Shown here: in pieces, positions 7,700 to 18,879 of the stretch
Position numbering within the stretch: the stretch's first letter is position 1
Layout: each line of letters starts with the position of its first letter
Assembly (NCBI RefSeq): GCF_016902345.1
Contig: NZ_JACJLR010000011.1
Location: forward strand, 19,212-83,211
DNA from: Mediterraneibacter glycyrrhizinilyticus
GTDB lineage: Bacteria; Bacillota; Clostridia; Lachnospirales; Lachnospiraceae
Reading direction: 5' to 3'
DNA: 64,000 nt
Notes under the pieces: model-generated
What the model saw: the letters and a program-made list of their open reading frames with translations, nothing else
Database searches by the model: none
What the model was told of the DNA's origin: nothing
Position numbers and translations under genes: made by a program

Positions 7700-9943
7700 T
7701 CACAATTTGATATTCTTAAATGCATCCGCAAAAGCAGTGTTGATCGGTTCGTTTGCCTCTTTCGCCTGCTTTTTCATATAGCTGGCAACGTCCCGCTTGC
7801 TGACGCCTTTCCCTTCTTTGTTCCGGCGCTCCTGGAAAGCGGAAAGCTTCTCTTTATGCCCGCAGGAGCAGACAAACCGCTGGGCATCGCCTTTTCCGAT
7901 CAGTTCCATCTTTTTGTGGCAGACCGGGCAGCGGGCGTTGGTGTGGCGGGAGATGGTCTCCCGGTATCCGCATTCTCTGTCCTGGCAGACCAGCATCTTT
8001 CCGTGCTTTCCGTTGACTTCCAGCATAAACTTGCCGCACTGGGGGCATTTGTGCCGGGTCAGGTTGTCATGGCGGAAGGTGCCTGATGCGGTGCGGATCT
8101 CCTGGATCAGTGCCTTTGTGTAATCTTCGATCTCAGACATGAACTTCCGGTCAGACTCTTTCCCCTTTGCGATCGCCTGGAGGCGCAGCTCCCACTGGGC
8201 GGTCAGTTCCGGGCTCTTTAAGTCTGCAGGGACAAGGGAGAGGAGCTGGCGGCCCTTTGACGTGATGTGGATCTCATTTCCTTTCTTCTCCATAAGGAAG
8301 CTGTTGAACAGCTTCTCGATAATGTCCGCACGGGTGGCAACCGTTCCCAGACCTCCGGTCTCGCCCAGTGTGCGGACGATCTTTTTATCTTTGTGCTCCA
8401 GATATTTGACCGGATTCTCCATGGCAGCGATGAGGGTCCCTTCAGTGAAATATGCGGGCGGTTTGGTCTTCCCCTCCGTGATATTGAGAGAGGTGACGGT
8501 CAGGTCCGCGCCCTCCCGGATATCAGGAAGCCCTGTGCCGGAATCCTGCGGGGAGAGCATGGCATGCCCTGAGAGCAGACCGGAAGAGAAGTCTAAAAGA
8601 TCCTCTCCGTCTTCGTCTTCCTCCACATCCTTCCAGTCCGCGTCATAGACCTCTTTCCATCCTGCCTTGAGGATCACGTTCCCTTTTGCGTGGAATGTTT
8701 CCGCCCCGATGGTCCCGGTGATGGAAGTCTCCTCGTATTCGCACGCCGGCGAGAGGACGGCGAGGAAACGGCGGACCACCAGGTCATAGATCTTTCTCTC
8801 ATCGCTGGTCATGTGATCCAGCTGGACATACTGCTCCGTCGGGATGATCGCGTGGTGGTCGGAAACTTTTGCGTTATCCACAAAAGATTTATTTCCTTTG
8901 ATCTCCTGCATGGAGAGCCGTGCCGCTGCTTTCCGGTAGGGACCCACCGCACATGCCTTCAGACGCTCCCTCAGTGTCCCCACCATATCTGTGGTGAGAT
9001 AGCGGGAATCTGTTCTCGGGTAGGTGAGGACTTTGTGGTTCTCATAGAGACGCTGCATGATGTTCAGCGTCATCTTGGCAGAATAACCGTATCTCTGGTT
9101 CGCTTCCCGCTGGAGCGCCGTCAGGTCGTAGAGAGCGGGAGAGAAGGTTTTCTTTGCTTTTTTCCTAACTTCTGTGATATGCAGTTTATTTCCTGCATTC
9201 CGGCAAATGGCATCGATTCTTTTCCGGTCAAATGTGCGCCCGGAGTTTGTCCGGCTGTCCGCCCAGGTGAATGTGACCTTCCCCGCGGAAGCCTTTAATC
9301 CGTAATAAGTCTGCGGTTTGAACCTGCGGATCTCTTCCTCCCTTGCGGCGATCATGGCGAGCGTCGGCGTCTGTACCCTTCCGCAGGAGAGCTGGGCGTT
9401 GTACTTGCAGGTTAAGGCGCGTGTGGCATTGATGCCTACCACCCAGTCGGATTCAGCCCGCGCCACAGCGGCGTGATACAGGTTCTCATAATCCTTCCCG
9501 GGACGCAGGTGGGCGAACCCTTCCCGGATCGCCTTGTCTGTGACGGAGGAGATCCACAGTCGTTTCAGAGGCTTCTGGTTTCCCGTCTTATCAAGGATCC
9601 AGCGTGCCACCAGTTCTCCTTCTCTCCCGGCGTCGGTGGCGATGATGATGTCGGATACATCTTTGCGGAAGATCTGCTCTTTCACCGCATGATACTGCTT
9701 TGAGGTCTGTTTGATGACGACCAGTTTCCAGTGTTTGGGAAGCATGGGCAGAGTGTCCATATTCCAGGTCTTATACTGCTCCCCGTACTGTTCCGGGTCA
9801 GCGAGGGTCACGAGATGACCCAGCGCCCATGTGACGATATAGTCTTTCCCTTCCATATAAGAATTCGTTTTCTTTCCGCAGCCGAGGACCCGTGCGATAT
9901 CTTTTGCCACGGACGGCTTTTCTGCGATCACAAGATGTTTCAT
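7700..9943 (-). CDS. topB: DNA topoisomerase III
   Basis: 747 residues from the ATG at 9943 (MKHLVIAEKPSVAKDIARVL), preceded by AGGAGAA; an upstream in-frame ATG at 9979 has no ribosome site. The N-terminal TOPRIM domain contains IIATDAGREGELVARWILD with the acidic metal ligands. The catalytic Tyr lies in VLTYPRTDSRYLT near residue 307. After the type IA core come two cysteine-rich zinc modules near residues 625-715 (CPQCGK...CQDRECGY and CPVCHKK...CSCGHK). The enzyme decatenates DNA through single-strand passage. This length and the zinc tail fit chromosomal Clostridia TopB. The YitT-family gene lies 76 bp upstream on the same strand. Confidence 0.97.
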   Translation of the reverse strand: MKHLVIAEKPSVAKDIARVLGCGKKTNSYMEGKDYIVTWALGHLVTLADPEQYGEQYKTWNMDTLPMLPKHWKLVVIKQTSKQYHAVKEQIFRKDVSDIIIATDAGREGELVARWILDKTGNQKPLKRLWISSVTDKAIREGFAHLRPGKDYENLYHAAVARAESDWVVGINATRALTCKYNAQLSCGRVQTPTLAMIAAREEEIRRFKPQTYYGLKASAGKVTFTWADSRTNSGRTFDRKRIDAICRNAGNKLHITEVRKKAKKTFSPALYDLTALQREANQRYGYSAKMTLNIMQRLYENHKVLTYPRTDSRYLTTDMVGTLRERLKACAVGPYRKAAARLSMQEIKGNKSFVDNAKVSDHHAIIPTEQYVQLDHMTSDERKIYDLVVRRFLAVLSPACEYEETSITGTIGAETFHAKGNVILKAGWKEVYDADWKDVEEDEDGEDLLDFSSGLLSGHAMLSPQDSGTGLPDIREGADLTVTSLNITEGKTKPPAYFTEGTLIAAMENPVKYLEHKDKKIVRTLGETGGLGTVATRADIIEKLFNSFLMEKKGNEIHITSKGRQLLSLVPADLKSPELTAQWELRLQAIAKGKESDRKFMSEIEDYTKALIQEIRTASGTFRHDNLTRHKCPQCGKFMLEVNGKHGKMLVCQDRECGYRETISRHTNARCPVCHKKMELIGKGDAQRFVCSCGHKEKLSAFQERRNKEGKGVSKRDVASYMKKQAKEANEPINTAFADAFKNIKL

Positions 9944-10019
9944 ATGATAATTCTCCTGTCTGTCAGATAATTTATTCATTGCTCTGGCAAAATCCCGGAT
10001 CTCTCAGGAATCCGGAAAG

Positions 10020-10862
10020 CTATACACTGTGGAATCCCTTTCCGATGATCTCACTTGTATTTGAGATCAGGATAAAGGCGTCCGGTTCATTCTGCTTGAT
10101 AAAGTTTCTCAGTCGCACTGCCTGCACTCGGTTGAGCGCAGTCAGTATGATATGTTTTTCCTTGCCGGAGTAGGCCCCCCGCGCCTCAAAAACACTGGCG
10201 CTGCGGACAAGCGTGTGGACGATGTAGTCGCAGATCGGCTCCGGATGGTCGCATACGACGGTGAAATATTTCGACAGATTGAAACTTTCGATAAAGTTGT
10301 CCACCATAAAGGAACGGATCGCAAGCCCCAGGAGCGAGTACAGTCCGGTCTCCACGTCAAATACAAAGAAACTGAACGCGGTGATCACTGCGTCTGTGAC
10401 CAGCAGGGCACGTCCGATATCAAAGCTGGAATACTTTTTCAGGATCATGGCAATGATATCCGTGCCGCCGCTGGACGCTCCGATGTTGAATAAAATGGCG
10501 GAGCCCAGCGCCGGGAGGGCGATGGCAAAGCAGAGTTCCAGCATGGGCTGGTCCGTCAGCGGCGCGTCAAGAGGCCAGATCCGTTCCATCGCCGAGAGCG
10601 CGACAGAGAGCAGGATACTGCAGTAAGCCGTCTTTGCCGCAAATTTTTTCCCGAGCACAAAAAAACCGATGACCAGCAGGATCATGCTGGCGATCAGGTT
10701 GAAGTCGCCGGCGGATATAAGTCCGGTCTTTGCCACCAGGACCGCGAGACCGGTGATGCCGCCGAATGTAAAGTTGTTCGTAAATTTGAAAAAGTACGTT
10801 CCCACCGCCATGATGAGCGTACTGAATGTCAGAAGCAGAAAATATTTTAGTTTGCTCTTCAT
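10020..10862 (-). CDS. YitT-family membrane protein (DUF161 + DUF2179)
   Basis: 280 residues from the ATG at 10862 (MKSKLKYFLLLTFSTLIMAVG), preceded by GGGGGAGGA; an earlier in-frame ATG has no such site. Five to six membrane helices include the typical FGGITGLAVLV and GASSGGTDIIAMIL motifs. The cytoplasmic C-terminal DUF2179 domain follows (YFTVVCDHPEPICDYIV...RGAYSGKEKHIILTALNRVQA...PDAFILISNTSEIIGKGF). The family is widespread in Bacillota and its function is not established. A weak 6-bp hairpin (CCGGAT/ATCCGG) lies just past its stop. It is divergent from the enolase gene. Confidence 0.9.
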   Translation of the reverse strand: MKSKLKYFLLLTFSTLIMAVGTYFFKFTNNFTFGGITGLAVLVAKTGLISAGDFNLIASMILLVIGFFVLGKKFAAKTAYCSILLSVALSAMERIWPLDAPLTDQPMLELCFAIALPALGSAILFNIGASSGGTDIIAMILKKYSSFDIGRALLVTDAVITAFSFFVFDVETGLYSLLGLAIRSFMVDNFIESFNLSKYFTVVCDHPEPICDYIVHTLVRSASVFEARGAYSGKEKHIILTALNRVQAVRLRNFIKQNEPDAFILISNTSEIIGKGFHSV

Positions 10863-11025
10863 CTGTTGTATCCTCCCCCAAAACATATCTACACGAATTG
10901 TAATCTCTGGAATATAAAAAGTCAACGCATTAATGGGAAGGCAGACGGAAATAATAGATTATCGTAACAGTTCAGCCATGCAGCTTGGATCCGCTGCTTT
11001 GCAGCTCTTTCCTGCTGAGGGCTGA

Positions 11026-12336
<1,311 letters not shown>

Positions 12337-12355
12337 AGCAGAGAACACAAAGCAG

Positions 12356-12412
12356 AGGGGACAGGCGGAAATGCACGGGCGGCAAAACCATTTCCGGACA
12401 GGGCTGTCCCCT
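12356..12412 (+). terminator. Hairpin downstream of enolase, probable terminator
   Basis: AGGGGACAG (12356-12364) pairs with CTGTCCCCT (12404-12412), and an inner stem CGGAAATG/CATTTCCG extends it. Only TTGATAAAG follows, so the T-run is weak. Confidence 0.6.
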
Positions 12413-12426
12413 TTGATAAAGTATTG

Positions 12427-12455
12427 TTGACAAAAGAATACACTTCTTGTACTAT
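12427..12455 (+). promoter_or_regulatory. Promoter of the PH-domain gene pair
   Basis: TTGACA at 12427-12432, a 17-base spacer, TACTAT at 12450-12455, about 55 bases before the first start codon. Confidence 0.65.
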
Positions 12456-12511
12456 TGTATTAAATTGATAATACAGAAAATGAGATGTTTTTTGATGTGC
12501 AGGAGGGAAAA

Positions 12512-13036
12512 ATGGGAAGAGAATATGAAGATACAGAAAACGGGGCAGAAGTAAAATATGAAAAGCTTTCAAAGCGCGCGCTCCACTGCATGTATCTGGC
12601 GGGCATCATCGGAGGGATCGTTGTTCTTGCCATTATCGGAGCGGTCAATGTTTTCTGGCTGTTTCCGGAAGATGTAACGGTGGGAAAATGGATCTCCCTG
12701 GCGCTTGTGGTGCTGACACTGCTGGACGTCCTGGTAAGCCCGTATTTCCGGTATCACCGTTACCGGTACAGCATCAACGAGGAGTGCATAGACATCATTG
12801 AGGGATATCTGTTTGTGAAACGTAGTATCGTTCCCATAGAACGGATCCACAAACTGCAGACCGCCAAAGGACCTTTTGACCAGATCTTTAAAGTGGCAAA
12901 AGTGATCGTGACCACGGGCGGCGGAGATGTGACACTTTCCTTTGTGGAGGAAGAGAAGGCAGAGAAGATCGCGGAGAACCTCCGCAGGAGGATCAATGAG
13001 ATCGTGAAGGAGCAGAGGGCGGAAGATGGAAGATAA
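12512..13036 (+). CDS. Bacterial PH-domain membrane protein (YdbS-like)
   Basis: 174 residues from the ATG at 12512, which follows AGGAGGG; an in-frame ATG at 12485 has no ribosome site. Two membrane helices at residues ~25-80 precede a bPH_2 domain (YRYSINEECIDIIEGYLFVKRSIVPIERIHKLQTAKGPFDQIFKVAKVIVTTGGGDV), with the usual IP..RI...... consensus. B. subtilis YdbS/YdbT are the nearest named relatives; they are linked to resistance to some bacteriocins, but the mechanism is unclear. It overlaps the next gene by 11 bases, as ydbS does with ydbT. Confidence 0.85.
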   Translation: MGREYEDTENGAEVKYEKLSKRALHCMYLAGIIGGIVVLAIIGAVNVFWLFPEDVTVGKWISLALVVLTLLDVLVSPYFRYHRYRYSINEECIDIIEGYLFVKRSIVPIERIHKLQTAKGPFDQIFKVAKVIVTTGGGDVTLSFVEEEKAEKIAENLRRRINEIVKEQRAEDGR

Positions 13037-14525
13037 GAGAAGATTTCGGAATCATATATCGATCATCATCGAACAGATCGGGGGCGGGATCCTGGCTCTT
13101 GCGGTCCTGGCAGTGTCGATCCTGCTTCAGAGTGCGGAAGAACTGGCAGAAACAGATTTTAGCTTTCTTCATGGAAAGACGCTGATCGTGATCCTGGCCG
13201 TGCTGGGGCTTTTGGCAGTCTCTGTGGGAAACCGCGTTTTTGCCTGGGCGAATACATATATATGTATAGAAGAAAATGCCATTGTCATTGAGCGGGGAAA
13301 AGTAAACAAGAAGAAAAATACGATCGGGATCCGCAATATCTCCAATATCAATATCGAGCAGAATCTTTTCGAGATGATCCTGGGAACCTGCAAGGTGAAA
13401 CTGGATACAAACAGCCGGTCTACCGCAGACAGTACGGATGTGACGATCATCCTGAAAAAAGCGGATGCGGCAAAGTTTAAGGCGGAGATCACGAGGAAGA
13501 TGCAGGGACAGGACCCGGTGCGGGATCCTGCGGCAGAGGACGAGGCATTTGACATCAGGGCAGAGTTTGGAGATGTCTTTTCCCATGGGATTTTCTCGGT
13601 TAATATCTTTTCCCTTCTTATTTTGATCGGAGCTTTTGCGGGAACAGTGGTGACAGTAGTCCAGATTCTGGAAAAGCCGAATCTGCTCAGCTCTCTTCTG
13701 GGGGCAGCGGCGGGGATCATCGTGGCGGCCGGCATCGTTCTGTCCGCGCTCTGGGACACGGTGAAAGACTTCATCCGCTATTATGATTTCCGCGTGAAAC
13801 GCCGGGGAGATAAGATCTATATCAGATACGGCTTTCTGAAGAAAATGGAATATACAATCCCTGTGGATAAGATCCAGGCGCTCAAGATCCGTCAGTCCTT
13901 TGTGGCAAGGATTTTCCACAGATATATGGCAGAGATCGTGAATGTGGGGATGGGGGATGAGAAAGAGGAACAGAATTCCTTTCTCGTACTTTATTCCACA
14001 GAGAAGAAACTGAAAGAACAGCTCGAACTTCTTCTTCCGGAGTTCGCTCCCACAGCAGAGCAGAAAGTAGAGAGGCTCCCGGGGAGTGTGTGGGCAGCGT
14101 GGGCGCTGCCCGGAGTGATCTATGCGCTGGTGGTATGTATATCGGCGGCGGTGTGTGTGGTGGTCATGCCAAAGTACCGGATCCTGATCTGGCTGGGAGC
14201 GGCCGGGATGATCCTGATGGTCCTTATTGGAATGGTGCTCAAATATAAGACGGATGGCAGCGGAGCCGATGGGGGATTCCTGAAACTCTGTCACGGATAT
14301 TTTGGGAAAAATTACATTTCCGTCCGGTATACAAATATTCAGTATATGGAGATAAAACAGAATTTTATTGCCAGAGCAGCCGGAATCAGGAGAGGAGAGA
14401 TCCATCTTCTGGCCTCCTCGGCAAACGCGTCACATGGAATCCCGTATTTTAAAGGAAACCTGCACGAACGGATACGACAGGGGATGCTGGAACGAGAAAA
14501 CAGGAATACAAACAGCGGCTTTTAA
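13026..14525 (+). CDS. Bacterial PH-domain membrane protein (YdbT-like)
   Basis: 499 residues. It is organised as paired membrane helices alternating with bPH_2 units: helices near residues 15-75, a PH unit around ~77-155 (TYICIEENAIVIERGKVNKKKNTIGIRNISNINIEQNLFEMILG), helices near 195-245, a second PH unit (FRVKRRGDKIYIRYGFLKKMEYTIPVDKIQALKIRQSFVARIF), helices near 355-400, and a third partial unit (CHGYFGKNYISVRYTNIQYMEIKQNFIA). This repeated architecture is that of YdbT. The start overlaps the upstream YdbS-like gene, so the two probably form a membrane complex. Confidence 0.85.
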   Translation: MEDKRRFRNHISIIIEQIGGGILALAVLAVSILLQSAEELAETDFSFLHGKTLIVILAVLGLLAVSVGNRVFAWANTYICIEENAIVIERGKVNKKKNTIGIRNISNINIEQNLFEMILGTCKVKLDTNSRSTADSTDVTIILKKADAAKFKAEITRKMQGQDPVRDPAAEDEAFDIRAEFGDVFSHGIFSVNIFSLLILIGAFAGTVVTVVQILEKPNLLSSLLGAAAGIIVAAGIVLSALWDTVKDFIRYYDFRVKRRGDKIYIRYGFLKKMEYTIPVDKIQALKIRQSFVARIFHRYMAEIVNVGMGDEKEEQNSFLVLYSTEKKLKEQLELLLPEFAPTAEQKVERLPGSVWAAWALPGVIYALVVCISAAVCVVVMPKYRILIWLGAAGMILMVLIGMVLKYKTDGSGADGGFLKLCHGYFGKNYISVRYTNIQYMEIKQNFIARAAGIRRGEIHLLASSANASHGIPYFKGNLHERIRQGMLERENRNTNSGF

Positions 14526-14657
14526 AGAGAGGAAGATAGTGTTATACTAAAAGACATGAAAAAAAGAAGAGAACACTTCTCACTGCACGAAGCAGAGCTA
14601 AGTGAACCGCTGTGCGCAGATGAGAAGAATAGCAGAGACAAGGAGATTGACTGAAAT

Positions 14658-17585
14658 ATGAGCATACACGACCTGACAGCGTATGAAGTAGTACAGACAG
14701 AGAATTTATCTGACCTGAAGTCAGAAGGAATCCTTTTAAGGCACAAAAAGAGCGGGGCGAGAGTCCTGCTCATGGAAAATAATGACGAGAACAAGGTGTT
14801 CGCCATCGGATTCCGCACGCCCCCCTCTGACAGCACGGGAGTTCCCCACATCATGGAACACTCTGTTCTGTGCGGTTCCCGGGATTTCCCGGTAAAAGAT
14901 CCTTTTGTGGAGCTGGTAAAAGGATCCCTGAACACCTTCCTGAACGCGATGACCTATCCGGACAAGACGGTGTACCCGGTGGCGAGCTGCAATGACAAGG
15001 ATTTTCAGAATCTGATGCATGTGTACATGGACGCTGTGTTCTATCCGAACATTTACAAACACGACGAGATCTTCCGGCAGGAGGGATGGAGTTACAAGAT
15101 GGATGATCCGGACGGCGAGCTGACTGTCAGCGGTGTTGTCTACAATGAGATGAAGGGTGCTTTTTCCTCCCCGGAGGGAGTGCTCGACCGGGTGATCCTG
15201 AATTCTCTTTTCCCGGATACTTCTTATGCAAATGAATCCGGCGGGGACCCGGAAGTGATCCCGGAGCTGACCTATGAGCAGTTCCTTGATTTCCACAGGA
15301 AGTATTATCATCCGTCCAACAGTTACATCTATCTGTACGGAGATATGGATATGGAAGAAAAGCTTCGCTGGCTGGACGAGAACTATCTCTCGGATTTTGA
15401 CGCGGCGGAAGTGGATTCCAGAATCCGTTACCAGGAACCGTTTTCCCAGATGAAAGAGGTGGTCCAGGAATACTCTATCACAAGTGACGAGAGCGAGGAG
15501 GATAATACCTACCTTTCCTGGAACAAGGTGATCGGGACTTCTCTGGATGAGAAACTTTACCTTGCATTCCAGATCCTGGACTATGCGCTCTTGTCCGCGC
15601 CGGGCGCTCCGCTGAAAAAAGCGCTGGTGGATGCGGGCATCGGAAAGGATATTATGGGATCCTACGATAATGGGATCTATCAGCCCATCTTCTCCGTCAT
15701 TTCCAAGAATGCGAACGTGGAGCAGAAAGAGGAGTTCATCCGTGTGATCGAGGATACCCTGCGGGAGATCGCAGAGAAGGGCATGGATAAGAAAGCGCTC
15801 CGGGCAGGGATCAACTACCATGAGTTCCGGTTCCGTGAGGCAGACTTTGGAAACTACCCGCGGGGGCTCATGTACGGACTGCAGCTTTTTGACAGCTGGC
15901 TCTATGACGACGAGAAACCGTTTATCCACATGCAGGCGATTCCCACCTTTGAGTTCCTGAAAAGCCAGGTGGACACCGGATATTTTGAAGAACTGATCCG
16001 GAATTACCTGCTGGACAATACCCATGGCTCCATTGTCATCATCCGTCCGGAGCGGGGGCGCACGGCGAAGATGGACCAGGCGCTGGCCCGGAAGCTGGAG
16101 GCTTACAAACAGAGTCTGAGCCGGGAAGAAAGAGAAGAGCTGGTGAAGGCGGCGCAGGAGCTGGAAGCCTACCAGGAAGAAGAGGACAGCCCGGAAGATA
16201 TGGCGAAGATCCCGGTCCTGAAGCGGGAAGATATCTCCCGTGAGATCGCCCCGATCTATAATGAAGAGAAAGCGGTCGGAGGAGTGAAAGTGGTCCACCA
16301 TGACGTGGAGACCAACGGGATCGGCTATGCGACGCTGATGTTCGACCTGTCCGGCATCCGGGAGGAACTCCTGCCATACGTGGGCATCCTGCAGAGCGTC
16401 CTCGGGATCATCGACACAAACAATTACGAGTACGGGGAACTGTTCAATGAGATCAATGTCCACACGGGCGGGATCGGGACATCTCTGGAATTATATACTG
16501 ACGTGACAAAGGTGAAGGAAAAGGCGTTCCGCGCTGCCTTTGAGATGAAAGGAAAGGCGCTTTATCCGAAGATGGACGTGCTCTTCTCCATGATGCGCGA
16601 GATCCTGATGGAGTCCAGGCTGGACGATGAGAAGAGGTTAAAAGAGATCCTTGCCATGCTGAAATCAAGGCTTCAGATGTCCTTCCTGTCATCCGGGCAT
16701 ACTACAGCGGCACTGAGAGCCCTCTCCTATACGTCGCCCATGGCAAAATTCAAGGATGATACAGACGGGATCGGATTCTACGAGGTGGTCAAAGAGATCG
16801 AGGAAGACTTTGACGGGCACAAAGAAGAACTGATCCGGAACTTAAAAGAGATCGCACAGCGCATTTTCCGTGCGGATAATCTGATGGTGAGCTACACCTC
16901 TTCACAGGAAGGGCTGGAACCCATGGAGAAGGCATTTTCCGCGGTCGCAGGAGAACTGAACGCAGGCGGAGAACTTCCGGCAGAGAACTGCGTGCTCCAC
17001 TGCAGAAAACGCAACGAGGGATTTAAGACCTCCTCGAAGGTCCAGTATGTGGCAAGGGTCGGAAACTTTATCGACGGCGGCGCCGAGTATAACGGTGCGC
17101 TGCAGATCCTGAAAGTGATACTGGGATACGACTACCTGTGGCAGAACATCCGCGTCAAGGGCGGCGCTTACGGATGTATGAGCAACTTTAACCGGATCGG
17201 GGAGGCGTATATGATATCTTACCGGGATCCGAACCTGGAGAAGACCATGGAAGTCTATGAGGGTGTTGTGGAGTATCTGGAAAACTTCGATGTCAGTGAC
17301 CGTGACATGAACAAATTTATTATCGGCACCATGAGCAATCTGGACCGTCCGATGAACCCGTCGGCGAAAGGTTCCCGCTCCATGAACCTCTATATGAACC
17401 ACGTCTCCGAGGAGATGATCCGCACAGAGCGGGCGCAGGTGCTGGATGCGCAGCAGGAAGATATCCGTGCTCTGGCAGACGTTGTCCGTGCGATGCTGGA
17501 TCAGCAGCTGCTCTGCGTCATCGGAAGCGAGGAGAAGATCGAGGAGCAGAAAGAGATGTTCATGGAAGTAAGGACATTAAATTAA
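14658..17585 (+). CDS. M16C zinc metallopeptidase (presequence-peptidase/insulinase family)
   Basis: 975 residues, typical of single-chain M16C enzymes. The inverted zinc motif HxxEH is seen in PHIMEHSVLCGSRDFP near residue 68, with the third ligand Glu in GVVYNEMKGAFSSPEG. A second, inactive-type half follows, including RVKGGAYGCMSNFNRIGEAYMISYRDPNL, the conserved R..GGAYG substrate-binding segment. There is no signal peptide, so it probably degrades short peptides in the cytoplasm. The ribosome site is AAGGAG. The next gene, era, follows after ~80 bases. Confidence 0.93.
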   Translation: MSIHDLTAYEVVQTENLSDLKSEGILLRHKKSGARVLLMENNDENKVFAIGFRTPPSDSTGVPHIMEHSVLCGSRDFPVKDPFVELVKGSLNTFLNAMTYPDKTVYPVASCNDKDFQNLMHVYMDAVFYPNIYKHDEIFRQEGWSYKMDDPDGELTVSGVVYNEMKGAFSSPEGVLDRVILNSLFPDTSYANESGGDPEVIPELTYEQFLDFHRKYYHPSNSYIYLYGDMDMEEKLRWLDENYLSDFDAAEVDSRIRYQEPFSQMKEVVQEYSITSDESEEDNTYLSWNKVIGTSLDEKLYLAFQILDYALLSAPGAPLKKALVDAGIGKDIMGSYDNGIYQPIFSVISKNANVEQKEEFIRVIEDTLREIAEKGMDKKALRAGINYHEFRFREADFGNYPRGLMYGLQLFDSWLYDDEKPFIHMQAIPTFEFLKSQVDTGYFEELIRNYLLDNTHGSIVIIRPERGRTAKMDQALARKLEAYKQSLSREEREELVKAAQELEAYQEEEDSPEDMAKIPVLKREDISREIAPIYNEEKAVGGVKVVHHDVETNGIGYATLMFDLSGIREELLPYVGILQSVLGIIDTNNYEYGELFNEINVHTGGIGTSLELYTDVTKVKEKAFRAAFEMKGKALYPKMDVLFSMMREILMESRLDDEKRLKEILAMLKSRLQMSFLSSGHTTAALRALSYTSPMAKFKDDTDGIGFYEVVKEIEEDFDGHKEELIRNLKEIAQRIFRADNLMVSYTSSQEGLEPMEKAFSAVAGELNAGGELPAENCVLHCRKRNEGFKTSSKVQYVARVGNFIDGGAEYNGALQILKVILGYDYLWQNIRVKGGAYGCMSNFNRIGEAYMISYRDPNLEKTMEVYEGVVEYLENFDVSDRDMNKFIIGTMSNLDRPMNPSAKGSRSMNLYMNHVSEEMIRTERAQVLDAQQEDIRALADVVRAMLDQQLLCVIGSEEKIEEQKEMFMEVRTLN

Positions 17586-17666
17586 CTGTGAGAAACTGTG
17601 AACAGTACACGGCACCTTTTGAGACAATATTCAGAAAAGAGTGAAAATTTCAGACCAGGAGGATAC

Positions 17667-18563
17667 ATGAGAGAAGATTACAGATCCGGCTTTGCCACGC
17701 TGATCGGCAGGCCGAACGTGGGGAAATCCACACTGATGAACCGTCTGATCGGACAGAAGATCGCGATCACATCCAACAAACCGCAGACCACAAGGAACCG
17801 GATCCAGACAGTGCTCACGACAGAAGAAGGACAGATCGTGTTTGTCGACACACCGGGGATCCACAAGGCGAAGAACAAACTGGGCGAGTATATGGTAAAC
17901 ATTGCGGAACGGTCGTTGAACGAGGTAGATGTGGTGCTCTGGCTGGTGGAGCCGACTACATTTATCGGCGCCGGGGAGCGTCACATCATTGACCAGCTTA
18001 AGAAAGTGAAGACACCGGTCATCCTTGTGATCAACAAGATCGATATGGTAAAGAAAGAAGAGATCCTTCTGTCGATCGACGTTTACCGGAAAGAGTACGA
18101 CTTTGCTGAGATCGTGCCGGTATCTGCCCGGAGCGGAGACAACACGGATGAACTGGTGAAAGTGATCCTGAAATATCTCCCTTACGGACCGCAGTTTTAT
18201 GATGAAGATACGATCACGGACCAGCCGGAACGCCAGATCGTGGCAGAACTGATCCGGGAGAAGGCGCTCCACTGCCTGAATGAGGAGATCCCACATGGGA
18301 TCGCGGTGGCGATCGACCGGATGAAGATGGAACGGAAAGTCATGCACATCGACGCAACGATCATCTGCGAGCGGGATTCCCATAAAGGGATCATCATCGG
18401 AAAGCAGGGAAGCATGCTCAAGAAGATCGGAAGCACGGCGCGCTATGAGATCGAGCGGATGCTGGACTGCAAAGTGAACCTGAAGCTGTGGGTGAAAGTG
18501 CAGAAGAACTGGCGGGACAGTGATTATCTGATGAAAAACTTCGGGTATCGGGAAGATGAATAA
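17667..18563 (+). CDS. era: GTPase Era
   Basis: 298 residues from the ATG at 17667 (MREDYRSGFATLIGRPNVGKST), which follows AGGAGG; an in-frame ATG at 17598 is not supported. G1 GRPNVGKST, G2 QTTRN, G3 DTPG, G4 NKID and G5 SAR are all present. The C-terminal KH domain (EIPHGIAVAIDRM..., HIDATIICERDSHKGIIIGKQGSMLKKIG) binds the 3' end of 16S rRNA. Era assists 30S assembly. In Bacillota era is normally followed by yqzL and recO; here about 8 kb of other sequence intervenes. Confidence 0.98.
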   Translation: MREDYRSGFATLIGRPNVGKSTLMNRLIGQKIAITSNKPQTTRNRIQTVLTTEEGQIVFVDTPGIHKAKNKLGEYMVNIAERSLNEVDVVLWLVEPTTFIGAGERHIIDQLKKVKTPVILVINKIDMVKKEEILLSIDVYRKEYDFAEIVPVSARSGDNTDELVKVILKYLPYGPQFYDEDTITDQPERQIVAELIREKALHCLNEEIPHGIAVAIDRMKMERKVMHIDATIICERDSHKGIIIGKQGSMLKKIGSTARYEIERMLDCKVNLKLWVKVQKNWRDSDYLMKNFGYREDE

Positions 18564-18621
18564 AAAGTGACAGGGCTGTCCTGAAGGCATGATTCAGTGA
18601 TCTGCTGTAAACAAATATTCT

Positions 18622-18685
18622 AAGCGGGGCTGCTGCTCCATAGGTGAACGATCATCTGTGGAGCAACAGCCCCGCTTTCTGTTGT
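18622..18685 (+). terminator. Intrinsic terminator of era
   Basis: AAGCGGGGCTGCTGCTCCA (18622-18640) pairs with 18659-18677 (one mismatch), followed by TTCTGTTGTCT. The rest of the 18564-18879 gap shows only an AT-rich leader ending in a GGAG ribosome site for the next gene. Confidence 0.8.
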
Positions 18686-18879
18686 CTACGGAAGGGAGCG
18701 GAAAAAAGTTGAAAAATAAGAAAAATGGATGTGTTATGCTTTTTATAATTTGTGGGAAAATCTTTCGCTGCCTTGGAAAAGAAAGGTGAAAAGCATTTGA
18801 GGGTAATAACGGAAAGAAAAAGGAGCACGGATTATTCACAGGACAGAACATTGGAGAAGGATGGAGGAATGGGAGAATC

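Noticed and set aside
14556..14654. 32-codon frame just before the M16C gene, behind a TATACT
   Set aside because: No ribosome site at a sensible distance and no recognised peptide; more likely leader sequence.
14736..16463. 575-residue minus-strand frame inside the M16C peptidase gene
   Set aside because: Lies wholly opposite a well-supported gene and shows no recognisable domain.
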